Assembly (NCBI GenBank): GCA_964405685.1
Contig: CAYOOP010000010.1
Span: 1-41,531, forward strand
Source of the DNA: CAYOOP01 sp964405685
Lineage (GTDB): Bacteria > Pseudomonadota > Alphaproteobacteria > Rickettsiales > SXRF01
Reading direction: 5' to 3'
DNA: 41,531 bases
Position numbers and translations under genes: made by a program. The notes below the pieces were generated by a model. It was not told the DNA's origin and ran no database searches. It worked only from the letters and a program-made list of their open reading frames with translations. Shown here one piece after another: positions 22,372 to 30,558 of the stretch (its first letter is position 1; the number at the start of each line of letters is the position of its first letter).

Positions 22372-22800
22372 CTACACAAACGGATTGATAATCGTCAGCC
22401 CTTCGATGCGTTGTTTGTGCTGGAAATCTTCGCTGTAGAGCGTGTCGCATTCAAGCGCGAGCGCCGCGGCGACAATCAGCGCATCGTAAAAACTGAATTT
22501 CCAGCGTTCCTGGATGGAAAGCGCATCGCGGTAAAGTGGCGGCATGGACAATGGACGCGCCAATGGTTCCAGCGTAGTCTCCAGATAATCATGTATACTG
22601 CCAATGGACATCGCATGCTGTATTTTAGGAGAGGTCATGACCGCCAAGCATTCCTGCACCACCTGCATACTGATGCAACCTTCCCGGTCTACTTTAGCTT
22701 TTCTGACCAACTCTAATGCGATGGCCTGTTTTTTTGGGTAAACAGTATCAATGCTATAGATGATAACATTGGTATCTAGAAAAAAGTTAGCGGCGTGCAT
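22372..22800 (-). CDS. PIN-domain toxin (VapC-like)
   Basis: This 142-residue PIN nuclease has Asp9 (FFLDTNVIIYS), Glu50 (VVQECLAVM), Asp106 (FSFYDALIVAAAL) and Glu124/Asp125 (LYSEDFQ), the family's acidic site. It ends with the typical IINPF. It is a different subgroup from the toxin at 17423. Its start overlaps the antitoxin's end by 14 nt. It is expected to be an RNase held inactive by the upstream protein. Confidence 0.92.
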   Translation of the reverse strand: MHAANFFLDTNVIIYSIDTVYPKKQAIALELVRKAKVDREGCISMQVVQECLAVMTSPKIQHAMSIGSIHDYLETTLEPLARPLSMPPLYRDALSIQERWKFSFYDALIVAAALALECDTLYSEDFQHKQRIEGLTIINPFV

Positions 22801-23029
22801 TCATCTCTTCCCGAGTAAATTTGCGCCCTATTTTGACGTATTTTAGGCGTTCCATTAGCGCATCAAACTCTCGTGCCCGCCTTTTGCGCTCTTTGTCTTC
22901 ATGCCATGTTGCATAGTGCTCCAGCCATTCGCGGAACAGGGCATTGAGCGTGGTATGCTCTTCACGGGCACGTTCACGGGCGGCGGCAATCTGGCTTTCT
23001 TCAGCGCTTAAGGTAATATTGCGTAGCAT
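22787..23029 (-). CDS. Ribbon-helix-helix antitoxin
   Basis: The 80-residue product starts MLRNITLSAEESQIAAARERAREEHTTLNALFREWL (read in pieces), the strand-helix-helix pattern of CopG/RHH repressors, followed by a charged C-terminal part that should bind the toxin. The ATG at 23029 has GGAG 8 nt upstream. An in-frame ATG at 23041 overlaps that GGAG and lacks its own site. The promoter and palindromes lie just upstream. Confidence 0.88.
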   Translation of the reverse strand: MLRNITLSAEESQIAAARERAREEHTTLNALFREWLEHYATWHEDKERKRRAREFDALMERLKYVKIGRKFTREEMNARR

Positions 23030-23048
23030 AAGCTTCTCCATTTACACT

Positions 23049-23082
23049 ACTCCAGTGTACACTATGATAGTGTGGTTGTCAA
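23049..23082 (-). promoter_or_regulatory. Promoter and operators of the RHH/PIN pair
   Basis: On the - strand TTGACA (23082-23077), a 17-nt spacer and TACACT (23059-23054) form a good sigma-70 promoter. The spacer contains the palindrome CACTATCATAGTG, and AGTGTACACT covers the -10 box. RHH antitoxins usually bind such repeats to repress themselves. Confidence 0.7.
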
Positions 23083-23087
23083 ACCTC

Positions 23088-23115
23088 TTGACAACCTATT
23101 GCCTGCTACTATGTT
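23088..23115 (+). promoter_or_regulatory. Candidate promoter for rpmG-yajC-secD
   Basis: TTGACA (23088-23093) and TATGTT (23110-23115) are 16 nt apart, 27 nt before the rpmG ATG. The divergent toxin-antitoxin promoter is immediately to the left, so the two promoters are only a few bases apart. Confidence 0.5.
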
Positions 23116-23141
23116 CTCCGCCTCAAAATAAAGGATATTTT

Positions 23142-23309
23142 ATGGCTAAGAAGAACATATTGCTGGTAAAAATGGTGAGTTCGGCGGACACCGGCTTTTT
23201 CTATGTAACGAAAAAGAACCCAAAAACCAAAACCGAGAAGATGAAAATGCGGAAGTATGACCCCAAAGTCCGCAAGCACGTTGAATTCACCGAATCGAAA
23301 ATTAAATAG
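23142..23309 (+). CDS. rpmG: 50S ribosomal protein L33 (zinc-free form)
   Basis: The 55-residue product begins MAKKNILLVKMVSSADTGFFYVTKKNP and ends KMRKYDPKVRKHVEFTESKIK, the L33 form without cysteines common in alphaproteobacteria. AAGGA lies 6 nt before the ATG at 23142. It is two bases from yajC. Confidence 0.96.
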   Translation: MAKKNILLVKMVSSADTGFFYVTKKNPKTKTEKMKMRKYDPKVRKHVEFTESKIK

Positions 23310-23311
23310 TT

Positions 23312-23683
23312 ATGGCAGACACCACCGCAACTACAGCAGGATCGGAAGCGTTACCGCCCGTTTCGCAAGGTAAAATGCTGGCAGACACCGGCCTGTTCCT
23401 GGTGCTCATGTTCGCGATTTTTTATTTCGTGCTCATTCGCCCGCAGCAGAGAAAATTCAAGGATCATCAGGCGATGGTGAAAGCGCTCGATAAAGGCGAT
23501 AAAGTGATCGTCGCTGGTGGCATCATCGGCACGGTGTTTAAGTTTGAGGGCGACGATATCGTCGTTGTCGAAATCGCCGAAAACACCCGCATTAAAGTGG
23601 CGCGCTCAGCCGTCAATGAAACGCTGAAAGACAAGCCCATTGTAGCGGCTGTCAAACCCGCCAAAGCGGCGAATGACAAATAA
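23312..23683 (+). CDS. yajC: Sec translocon accessory protein YajC
   Basis: The 123-residue protein has one membrane helix (about 24-44: GLFLVLMFAIFYFVLIRPQQ) with the family signature FYFVLIRPQQRKFKDHQAMVKAL, then a small beta domain (KGDKVIVAGGIIGTVFKFEGDDIVVVEI). It forms a complex with SecD and SecF. Its stop overlaps the secD start (TAATG). Confidence 0.96.
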   Translation: MADTTATTAGSEALPPVSQGKMLADTGLFLVLMFAIFYFVLIRPQQRKFKDHQAMVKALDKGDKVIVAGGIIGTVFKFEGDDIVVVEIAENTRIKVARSAVNETLKDKPIVAAVKPAKAANDK

Positions 23684-25266
23684 TGCTACTGCATTTCTCC
23701 CGTCTTAAAATCATCAGCATCCTTACGGTTTGTGTCGTTTCGCTGATTCTTTCGCTACCTACTCTATTGCCTGAGAAAGCGCGCGGCGTGCTTCCCGGTT
23801 TTATGCACGATGTACGGGTGAATCTGGGGCTTGATTTGCAGGGCGGTTCGCATTTGCTGCTCAAGGTGGATTTCGATACCTTCCAAAAAGAATACATGAA
23901 TAATCTGGTCGACGATATTCGCACCAAGCTCCGCGCGGAGCGCGTGGGCTACAAAGGCTTGGCGGCACGCGATGGCAAGGTGGTGTTCTCGCTGCGTGAC
24001 CCGCAGGGGTTGGATATTCAGAAAATTATCCGTACTGTAGATCGCGAACTTGATGTGACGGAGCAGGGTGGGGAATACACGATCGGTCTTAGCGAAACTG
24101 CACAGAAGCTGCGTAAGCAGCAGATCTTGGAGCAATCGATCCAGATTGTTGACCGCCGTGTGAATGAAACGGGCACGCGCGAGCCGATTATTCAGCGTCA
24201 AGGTGAAGATCGTATTTTGCTGCAAGTACCGGGCCTGCAAGATCCTGAACATTTAAAAAACCTTCTTGGCCGCACCGCCAAGCTTACGTTCCATTTGATG
24301 GATGAAAGCGTATCTCAGACGGATATTGACGCCGGTGTGGTTCCGCCGAGTGCAAGGCTTGTGTCCGGCGATACTGCTGATGTGGGGCCAGACGGCAAAC
24401 CTCGGATGTACGCTGTGCAGGCGCATGTGATGCTTGCCGGGGATTCGCTGGTGGATGCACATGCGACGTTTGACCAGATGAACAACCAGCCTGTCGTTGC
24501 CTTCCGTTTCAACCAAGCAGGTGCGGCGAAATTTGGGACTATTACCTCTGAAAATGTCGGCAAACCGTTTGCGGTGGTGCTGGATAATAAGGTGATTACT
24601 GCGCCAGTGATCCGCAGCCCTATTTTGGGCGGCAGCGGCATTATCTCTGGCAGTTTCACCACTCAGGGTGCCAATGATTTAGCGTTGCTGCTACGCGCTG
24701 GTGCGCTACCCGCGCCGCTGCAAGTGATTGAGGAACGCACCGTTGGTCCAAGCCTTGGGAGTGATTCCATTGCGGCGGGTACCAAAGCGTGCCTCGTGGG
24801 TATTGCATTCGTGATGATATTTATGATCATCAACTATGGCTTGTTTGGCGTGTTTGCGAATCTGGCGTTGATTGTGAATGGCTTGTTGATTTTCGCGGCC
24901 ATGGCGCTGTTTAAAGCCACGCTTACCATGCCTGGTATTGCCGGGATTGTGCTGACACTCGGTATGGCGGTCGACACCAACGTACTCATTTACGAACGTA
25001 TCCGTGAGGAAATACGCGCTGGCAAATCGCCCTTTGCCGCTATCGAAACCGGCTTTAAAATGGCCTTCGGCACCATTATTGACTCTCACATCACTACCTT
25101 CAGCGCTGCGCTTTTGCTGTTTATCTTCGGCACCGGCACGGTCAAAGGGTTTGCAGTTACCCTCTCTATCGGCATTGCTGCATCGCTGTTTACTGCGGTT
25201 CTTGTGACCCGTTTGATGATCGTCACCTGGCTGAAACGCGTACGTCCTAAGGCTATTCCTATTTAA
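23683..25266 (+). CDS. secD: Protein translocase subunit SecD
   Basis: The 527-residue RND-type protein uses the proton gradient to complete export. It has a first membrane helix, then LGLDLQGGSHLLLKVD (about 50), the P1 head domain, and QIVDRRVNETGTREPIIQRQGEDRILLQVPG. The C-terminal five-helix block includes LLRAGALPAPLQVIEERTVGPSLG and GMAVDTNVLIYERIREE, with the proton-relay Asp. No secF follows; the next genes are rimP-nusA, so SecF must be elsewhere. Confidence 0.97.
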   Translation: MLLHFSRLKIISILTVCVVSLILSLPTLLPEKARGVLPGFMHDVRVNLGLDLQGGSHLLLKVDFDTFQKEYMNNLVDDIRTKLRAERVGYKGLAARDGKVVFSLRDPQGLDIQKIIRTVDRELDVTEQGGEYTIGLSETAQKLRKQQILEQSIQIVDRRVNETGTREPIIQRQGEDRILLQVPGLQDPEHLKNLLGRTAKLTFHLMDESVSQTDIDAGVVPPSARLVSGDTADVGPDGKPRMYAVQAHVMLAGDSLVDAHATFDQMNNQPVVAFRFNQAGAAKFGTITSENVGKPFAVVLDNKVITAPVIRSPILGGSGIISGSFTTQGANDLALLLRAGALPAPLQVIEERTVGPSLGSDSIAAGTKACLVGIAFVMIFMIINYGLFGVFANLALIVNGLLIFAAMALFKATLTMPGIAGIVLTLGMAVDTNVLIYERIREEIRAGKSPFAAIETGFKMAFGTIIDSHITTFSAALLLFIFGTGTVKGFAVTLSIGIAASLFTAVLVTRLMIVTWLKRVRPKAIPI

Positions 25267-25274
25267 TTGTCTCC

Positions 25275-25296
25275 GGTATTTTCTACTGAAAATACC
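25275..25296 (+). terminator. Stem-loop after secD
   Basis: GGTATTTTC and GAAAATACC form a perfect 9-bp stem with loop TACT, 8 nt after the secD stop. No T-run follows, so it is a 3'-end stabilising hairpin or a Rho-linked end rather than a classical intrinsic terminator. Confidence 0.55.
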
Positions 25297-25317
25297 ATGA
25301 GACGCGCTCAGGGCTGA

Positions 25318-25352
25318 CGAATCCTGCTGGATTCGAATAACAGGTCTATAAT
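25318..25352 (+). promoter_or_regulatory. Candidate promoter region for rimP-nusA-infB
   Basis: A perfect TATAAT is at 25347-25352. The -35 position is occupied by the hairpin CGAATCC-TGCT-GGATTCG (25318-25335) and has only a weak match (CTGCTG). If this promoter is used, the leader is about 80 nt and contains the attenuator at 25389-25427. Confidence 0.45.
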
Positions 25353-25388
25353 AAAACACTTGCTTAAGACTTCACAATTCTCTATATA

Positions 25389-25427
25389 CCACCCTCACGG
25401 AAGGTGGGCGAGTCGCCCGCCTTTTTT
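25389..25427 (+). promoter_or_regulatory. Attenuator in the rimP leader
   Basis: GGTGGGC (25403-25409) and GCCCGCC (25415-25421) form a GC-rich stem with a 5-nt loop followed by six T (25422-25427), an intrinsic terminator 13 nt before the rimP start. The upstream CCACC (25389-25393) can instead pair with GGTGG (25403-25407), which would break the terminator. This mutually exclusive layout, and a similar TGGGC...GCCCA-T6 structure known before rimP (yhbC) in other proteobacteria, support transcription attenuation. Confidence 0.75.
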
Positions 25428-25440
25428 GTTGGAATTTTTT

Positions 25441-25926
25441 ATGACGCAAAGCTTAGAGGCCACATTGCAGGAACTCCTAGAACCGTCGCTGGGTGCGATG
25501 GGGTATGAGATTGTGCAGCTTAAGATGACCTCTGGGGGTGCTACCTTGCAGCTTACGGCAGAACGCAAGGACGGCAAGCGCATGGATATTTCCGACTGTG
25601 AGGCGATCACCCACCGCGCATCCGCGATTTTGGACGTGGAGGATGTGATAGCACAGGCTTATCACCTGGAGGTGCAATCTCCGGGGATTGACCGGCCGCT
25701 CGTTCGCCTGAAGGACTATGTGGCCTATATCGGCCATGAAGCCAAGGCAGAAACCCTGCTTCCGATTGATGGACGCAAGCGGTTTCGTGGGCTGCTGAAA
25801 GCGGCGAACGACGATGAGATTACGCTCACCTGCGACGGGGTGGATGTTGCCCTGCCGCTCAACCAAATTCGTGCGTGTAAGCTCGTGCTTACCGACGCGC
25901 TGATAAAAGAAACCATGAAAGGATAA
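25441..25926 (+). CDS. rimP: Ribosome maturation factor RimP
   Basis: The 161-residue protein helps assemble the 30S subunit. ELLEPSLGAMGYEIVQLKM opens it, the central motif is DISDCEAITHRASAILDVED, and YHLEVQSPGIDRPLVRLKDY is the family signature. The C-terminal Sm-like domain is RFRGLLKAANDDEITL. The ATG at 25441 has GGAA upstream and lies after the attenuator. The longer reading frame upstream runs through the attenuator and was rejected. nusA follows after 4 nt. Confidence 0.95.
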   Translation: MTQSLEATLQELLEPSLGAMGYEIVQLKMTSGGATLQLTAERKDGKRMDISDCEAITHRASAILDVEDVIAQAYHLEVQSPGIDRPLVRLKDYVAYIGHEAKAETLLPIDGRKRFRGLLKAANDDEITLTCDGVDVALPLNQIRACKLVLTDALIKETMKG

Positions 25927-25930
25927 CACT

Positions 25931-27439
25931 ATGGCACAGGCACAACCAATCTACGGCAGTATGGAAATCTTGCAAATTGCAGATGCGGTGTCGCGCGAAC
26001 GCGGCGTTGGCAAAGACGCAGTGATTGAGGCGATGGAACAAGCCATCCAAGTCGCTGGCCGCCGCAAATATGGCCACGAGCAGAATATTCGCGCGGAGAT
26101 TGATCGTCGTACTGGCGAAATCAAGCTTTACCGTGTGCGTACGGTGGTTGAAACCATTGAAAACGACCACGTAGAAATCACTCTGAAAGCCGCTAAAAAA
26201 CTAGCACCTGCCGCTGAAATTGGCGATGAGATTAAAGACATTCTGCCGCCGATTGATTTCGGCCGTGTCGCGGCGCAAACCGCCAAACAAGTCATCATGC
26301 AAAAAGTGCGTGATGCCGAGCGCGACAAGCAATTCGACGAATTCAAAGATAAAGTTGGAACGATTGTGAACGGTACCGTGAAGCGTGTGGAATACGGCAA
26401 TGTGGTGGTGGATTTCGGCCGCTCCGAAGCGGTGATCCGTCGTGATGAAATGATCCCGCGGGAAACGGCGCGTGTGAATGACCGCATTCGTGCGTACATC
26501 TTCGACGTACGCCGTGAGAAAACCGGTCCGCAAATTTTCCTTTCGCGCGTGCGCCCCGAATTCATGGCGAAATTGTTCGAGCAAGAAGTGCCAGAAATTT
26601 ATAACGGCATTGTGGAAATTAAATCCGTCGCTCGTGATCCGGGGTCGCGTGCGAAAATCGCAGTGATTTCGCATGATATGAGTGTCAATCCTGTGCTGTC
26701 GTGCATCGGCGTGCGTGGTTCGCGTGTGCAAGCGGTCGTCAACGAATGCCAAGGCGAGCGCGTGGATATTACCGAATGGTCAGCAGATCCTGCTACTTTT
26801 GTGGTGAACGCAATTTCTTCGGCGGAAGTTTCCAAAGTGGTGATCGACGAAGACAAACACAAAGTCGAAGTCGTCGTGCCGGATGAGCAACTCTCGATGG
26901 CCATTGGCCGCCGTGGTCAGAACGTGCGCTTGGCTGCGCAACTGACCGGCTGGGGGATTGATATTCTGACTGAAGCGACTGAGTCTGAACGTCGCGGCGA
27001 AGAATTCAAAAACCTTTCGGGTCTCTTCATTGAAGCGCTTGATGTGGAAGATGTAATTGCTCACCTCCTTGTTACCGAAGGTTTCACAAGCATCGACGAA
27101 GTGGCCTATATTCCAGTATCCGATCTCGCTTCCATCGAAGGTTTTGATGAGAACGTGGCGGAAGAGCTGCAAAACCGTGCGAAGGCTTATATTGATAAAA
27201 AGACTGCTGAGCTTGCCAATCGCCAAAAAGAACTGGGTATTTCGCCGGAGCTAATGGAGATGAAAGAACTTTCGCCGGAACACATTGTAGCGCTTGGCGA
27301 ACAGGGCATCAAAACCGGCGATGATTTTGCGGGTCTTGCAACCGATGAGCTCTTGGAAATGCTGCCTCAAGGTGCGATTGCGCCGGAAGCGGCGGCTGAT
27401 CTCATTATGCAAGCGCGGGAGAAATGGCTTAAGGCGTGA
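25931..27439 (+). CDS. nusA: Transcription elongation/termination factor NusA
   Basis: The 502-residue protein has an N-terminal RNA-polymerase-binding domain (about 1-130), an S1 domain (VGTIVNGTVKRVEYGNVVVDFG, about 140), then KH1 and KH2 (DPVGS-like VARDPGSRAKIAV and DEQLSMAIGRRGQNVRLAAQLTGW), and C-terminal helix-hairpin-helix repeats (HLLVTEGFTSIDEVAYIP). It controls pausing, termination and antitermination. The TGA stop is supplied by heptamer hairpin copy 3. The usual ylxR gene between nusA and infB is missing. Confidence 0.98.
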   Translation: MAQAQPIYGSMEILQIADAVSRERGVGKDAVIEAMEQAIQVAGRRKYGHEQNIRAEIDRRTGEIKLYRVRTVVETIENDHVEITLKAAKKLAPAAEIGDEIKDILPPIDFGRVAAQTAKQVIMQKVRDAERDKQFDEFKDKVGTIVNGTVKRVEYGNVVVDFGRSEAVIRRDEMIPRETARVNDRIRAYIFDVRREKTGPQIFLSRVRPEFMAKLFEQEVPEIYNGIVEIKSVARDPGSRAKIAVISHDMSVNPVLSCIGVRGSRVQAVVNECQGERVDITEWSADPATFVVNAISSAEVSKVVIDEDKHKVEVVVPDEQLSMAIGRRGQNVRLAAQLTGWGIDILTEATESERRGEEFKNLSGLFIEALDVEDVIAHLLVTEGFTSIDEVAYIPVSDLASIEGFDENVAEELQNRAKAYIDKKTAELANRQKELGISPELMEMKELSPEHIVALGEQGIKTGDDFAGLATDELLEMLPQGAIAPEAAADLIMQAREKWLKA

Positions 27440-27500
27440 TTAGTGGCGAGTGATTAGTGGTTAGTTTGATGCTAGCCACTAGTCACTAACCACTAGCCAC
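27436..27500. repeat. Heptamer-built hairpin, copy 3 (nusA-infB)
   Basis: The left arm 27436-27464 has GTGATTA, GTGGCGA, GTGATTA, GTGGTTA plus G. The 7-nt loop is TTTGATG. The right arm 27472-27500 has CTAGCCA, CTAGTCA, CTAACCA, CTAGCCA plus C. The arm length is again exactly 29 nt. Its GTGA start provides the nusA stop, just as copy 1 does for rpmD. Confidence 0.9.
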
Positions 27501-27530
27501 CCAACATAAAAAGGTATAAATACAACGCCC

Positions 27531-30056
27531 ATGACCGATTCGAACGACACACCGAAGAAAGAAACGCTGAAAATTTCCAGCCCCTCCCGGCTTTCACTGA
27601 CCAAAACGGTGGAAGGCGGCAAGGTGCAGCAGAAATTCACGCATGGCCGTTCGAAAAATGTCATGGTCGAGGTGCGGAAAACCCGCACCTATACCGCTGG
27701 CACCGCCGGCATGGTGGAAGTGAAGCAGTCGCAAATTGAAGTAGAGCAAGAGCAGGAGGACAATGTTCATCTGACTGCAGATGAGCGTCAGGCTCGTCTG
27801 CGTGCCTTGAAATCCGCGACAGATACGCCGCGTGCGCCTTCCTTGCCTTCCCGCGCACAGGAAGACGAAGCAATCGAAGAAGTCGAGGAAGAAATCGTAG
27901 TTGAAGATGAAAGCCCGAGCCGCCTTGTTTCCGGTCCGCGCAAGCGCGACGGCGTGGTGCTTTCGCCGCTGCTAGCCAAAAAGAAAGTAGCCGCAGCGCC
28001 CGCTCCTACTGCACCTAAGAAACTCGAACCGGTGGTTCCGACGGCCAACAAACCATTGCCAAAGCGGCTCGATCATGGGGATGATGCGCCTGCGAAAGAA
28101 AAAGCGGCGGATCTCAAATCCGGCAAGTTGAAGCTCAAAGACCACGACGAAAAACGCAGCGGCAAGCTTTCGATTAGCGCGGTACTCAGCGGGGATGAAG
28201 GCGGACGCACGCGCTCCATGGCCTCCATCAAGCGCGCTCGCGAAAAAGCCATCAAAAAAGCGATGGGCATTACCGATAAAAAAGAAGAGAAAATTGTTCG
28301 CGAGGTAGTGATTCCTGAAGCGATCACCGTGCAAGAGCTTGCTAACCGTATGGCTGTGCGCGCGGTGGACGTGATCAAGGTGCTGATGAAACTCGGTATG
28401 ATGGTGACGGTTACGCAAACGATTGATGCGGATTCTGCAGAACTCGTCGTCACCGAATTTGGTCACAACTTTAAGCGCGTGGCTGAAAGCGATATTGAAA
28501 ACGTATTGAATAACGCCATTGACGATGCGCCGGAAAACCTTCTCCCGCGCGCGCCTGTTGTGACGATCATGGGCCACGTAGATCATGGAAAAACCTCGTT
28601 GCTTGATGCATTGCGTTCGACGGATGTGGTGGCCAAAGAAGCCGGCGGCATTACGCAGCATATTGGCGCGTATCAGGTGAATCTCGGCTCCGGTGATGTG
28701 ACGTTCCTCGACACGCCAGGCCATGAAGCCTTCACCGCCATGCGCGCACGCGGCGCGAAAGTGACCGACATCGTTGTACTCGTTGTTGCAGCGGACGATG
28801 GCATTATGAACCAGACGAAAGAAGCCATTTCCCATGCGAAAGCGGCGGGCGTACCGATCATTGTTGCGATCAACAAAATTGATAAACCGGAAGCGGACCC
28901 GGACCGCGTGAAAAACGAATTGATGCAATACGAACTCGTGCCGGAGGATTTCGGTGGTGATGTGATCACCATTCCCGTCTCCGCGAAACAGCGCACGAAT
29001 TTAGATAAACTCGTGGAAGCCATTCTCCTGCAAGCCGAAGTGCTGGAACTCAAAGCCAACCCGAACCGCCCAGCGCGTGGCGCAGTGGTGGAATCCCGCC
29101 TCGATCAAGGCCGCGGTGTGATTGCGACATTGCTTGTGCAAAACGGTACGCTGAGAGTCGGCGATGTCGTGGTGGCAGGCGCGGCATATGGTAAAGTCCG
29201 CACCATCTTAAACGACAAAGGCCAGCCGATTAAAGACGCAACGCCTGGCATGCCGGTTGAAATCCAGGGGCTTCACCTGGCGCCGGAAGCGGGGGATGTA
29301 TTCTCCGTCGTCGAAAACGAAAAAACCGCGCGCGACATTGCTGAATACCGCGAAAAAGTACTGCGTGAACAGCAAACCAAAGCGTTGGCCACTAAATCTA
29401 TTGAGCAAATGTTCGCCGGCAGCGCTAGCGGCACCAAAGAAAAAGAATTGGCCGTGGTGATTAAAGGTGACGTGCAAGGTTCCGTGGAAGCGATTGCCTC
29501 CAGCATCACCAAATTCGCAAGCGACGAAGTCAGCGTGCGCGTACTGCACAGTGGCGTCGGCGCGATTTCGGAATCCGACGTGATTCTCGCGAAATCGACC
29601 GGCGCACACATCATCGCCTTCAACGTCCGCGCGAACCAAAAAGCTAAAGAAATGATTCAGCGTGACAAGCTGGACGTGCGTTATTACTCGGTGATTTATA
29701 ACGTGGTGGATGACATTAAAGCGGCGCTTTCGGGCATGCTCTCGCCAACCCTCAAGGAAAACTTCCTCGGCTATGCGGAAATCCGCCAGGTGTTCAACGT
29801 CAGCAAAGCCGGCAAGGTCGCCGGGTGCTATGTCACCGAAGGGCTCATCAAACGCGGTGCGAAAGTGCGGCTACTGCGCGACAACGTGGTGATTCACGAA
29901 GGCACGCTCAAAACCCTGAAGCGCTTCAAAGACGAAGTCAAAGAAGTCAAATCCGGCTTCGAGTGCGGCATGGCGTTTGAAAACTATGAGGACATCCGCG
30001 AAGCCGACATGATCGAGGCGTTTGAGATTGAAGAACAAGCACGGACGATTGAGTAG
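27531..30056 (+). CDS. infB: Translation initiation factor IF-2
   Basis: The 841-residue GTPase places initiator tRNA on the 30S subunit. It has a long charged, Ala/Lys/Glu-rich N-terminal region (about 1-270), then the IF2_N-type helix VQELANRMAVRAVDVIKVLMKLGMM, and the G domain with GHVDHGKTSLLDAL (G1, from about 348), DTPGHEAF (G3) and NKIDKP (G4). C-terminal beta-barrel domains end with RVFNVSKAGKVAGC-like IRQVFNVSKAGKVAGCYV. The start has only a distant AAGG. The unknown gene at 30067 follows 10 nt after its stop. Confidence 0.98.
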   Translation: MTDSNDTPKKETLKISSPSRLSLTKTVEGGKVQQKFTHGRSKNVMVEVRKTRTYTAGTAGMVEVKQSQIEVEQEQEDNVHLTADERQARLRALKSATDTPRAPSLPSRAQEDEAIEEVEEEIVVEDESPSRLVSGPRKRDGVVLSPLLAKKKVAAAPAPTAPKKLEPVVPTANKPLPKRLDHGDDAPAKEKAADLKSGKLKLKDHDEKRSGKLSISAVLSGDEGGRTRSMASIKRAREKAIKKAMGITDKKEEKIVREVVIPEAITVQELANRMAVRAVDVIKVLMKLGMMVTVTQTIDADSAELVVTEFGHNFKRVAESDIENVLNNAIDDAPENLLPRAPVVTIMGHVDHGKTSLLDALRSTDVVAKEAGGITQHIGAYQVNLGSGDVTFLDTPGHEAFTAMRARGAKVTDIVVLVVAADDGIMNQTKEAISHAKAAGVPIIVAINKIDKPEADPDRVKNELMQYELVPEDFGGDVITIPVSAKQRTNLDKLVEAILLQAEVLELKANPNRPARGAVVESRLDQGRGVIATLLVQNGTLRVGDVVVAGAAYGKVRTILNDKGQPIKDATPGMPVEIQGLHLAPEAGDVFSVVENEKTARDIAEYREKVLREQQTKALATKSIEQMFAGSASGTKEKELAVVIKGDVQGSVEAIASSITKFASDEVSVRVLHSGVGAISESDVILAKSTGAHIIAFNVRANQKAKEMIQRDKLDVRYYSVIYNVVDDIKAALSGMLSPTLKENFLGYAEIRQVFNVSKAGKVAGCYVTEGLIKRGAKVRLLRDNVVIHEGTLKTLKRFKDEVKEVKSGFECGMAFENYEDIREADMIEAFEIEEQARTIE

Positions 30057-30066
30057 GTAGTCCTCT

Positions 30067-30498
30067 ATGGCTAACGCACTCCCAGACGCCGTAAGAGTTC
30101 TGCAAGCGCTGATTGACAGTGGCGAGATATCGCATAGCGCGAAAGAATACATTCGATTGTATATGGATATACAGCAAACCCATGCAGCCTTTAGAAAGTC
30201 TAAGGATGGACAAATTTATGGAAAAGGAAGTGCTGCCCAAGCACTCGACCGAACGCCCAATGCTGTGTATGAGAATTTAAACAAATGGGGTTTAGAGCAC
30301 GGGGATATGCTGAGTTCCTTAGATGAAGTGCTGGGGAAGAGTACAAAATTCCAAGAAGTCGCTGAGAAATTCCGTAAAGAATCGCCGGGTCTGTACGTAC
30401 AATCCCTTGCACAAATATCCCCCAGTTTTTTCGTACAGCGCGAGCAAGTGAGGGCCATGCACGACGGGAGCGACCCTGAGTTCTTCGAGCGCAGGTAG
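30067..30498 (+). CDS. Unrecognised 143-aa protein between infB and rbfA
   Basis: This 143-residue, mainly helical protein is in the place where rbfA normally follows infB. A central stretch, GSAAQALDRTPNAVYENLNKWGLEHG (about 58-83), resembles a helix-turn-helix in rhythm (Ala-rich helix, RTPNAV turn, second helix), so DNA or RNA binding is possible; this is inference. No membrane segment or known family motif is visible. It starts 10 nt after infB without a strong Shine-Dalgarno sequence (TAGTCCTCT). rbfA then has its own promoter. Confidence 0.78.
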   Translation: MANALPDAVRVLQALIDSGEISHSAKEYIRLYMDIQQTHAAFRKSKDGQIYGKGSAAQALDRTPNAVYENLNKWGLEHGDMLSSLDEVLGKSTKFQEVAEKFRKESPGLYVQSLAQISPSFFVQREQVRAMHDGSDPEFFERR

Positions 30499-30507
30499 AA
30501 CAGCCTA

Positions 30508-30536
30508 TTGACCCCTCATATCAAACCCCATAAAAT
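30508..30536 (+). promoter_or_regulatory. Candidate promoter for rbfA-aminotransferase
   Basis: TTGACC (30508-30513), a 17-nt spacer and TAAAAT (30531-30536) lie 22 nt before the rbfA start. This is a near-consensus promoter in the gap after the unknown gene, so rbfA and the aminotransferase need not rely on the infB transcript. Confidence 0.6.
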
Positions 30537-30558
30537 CAACGTTTAACGGAAAACTAAA

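Noticed and set aside
25267..25360. A missing secF gene after secD
   Set aside because: No coding frame resembling SecF exists there; only hairpins and a promoter-like region are seen.
27972..28928. 318-codon open frame antisense to infB
   Set aside because: infB is certain on the other strand; the antisense product is His/Arg-rich with no family pattern, as expected for a shadow frame.
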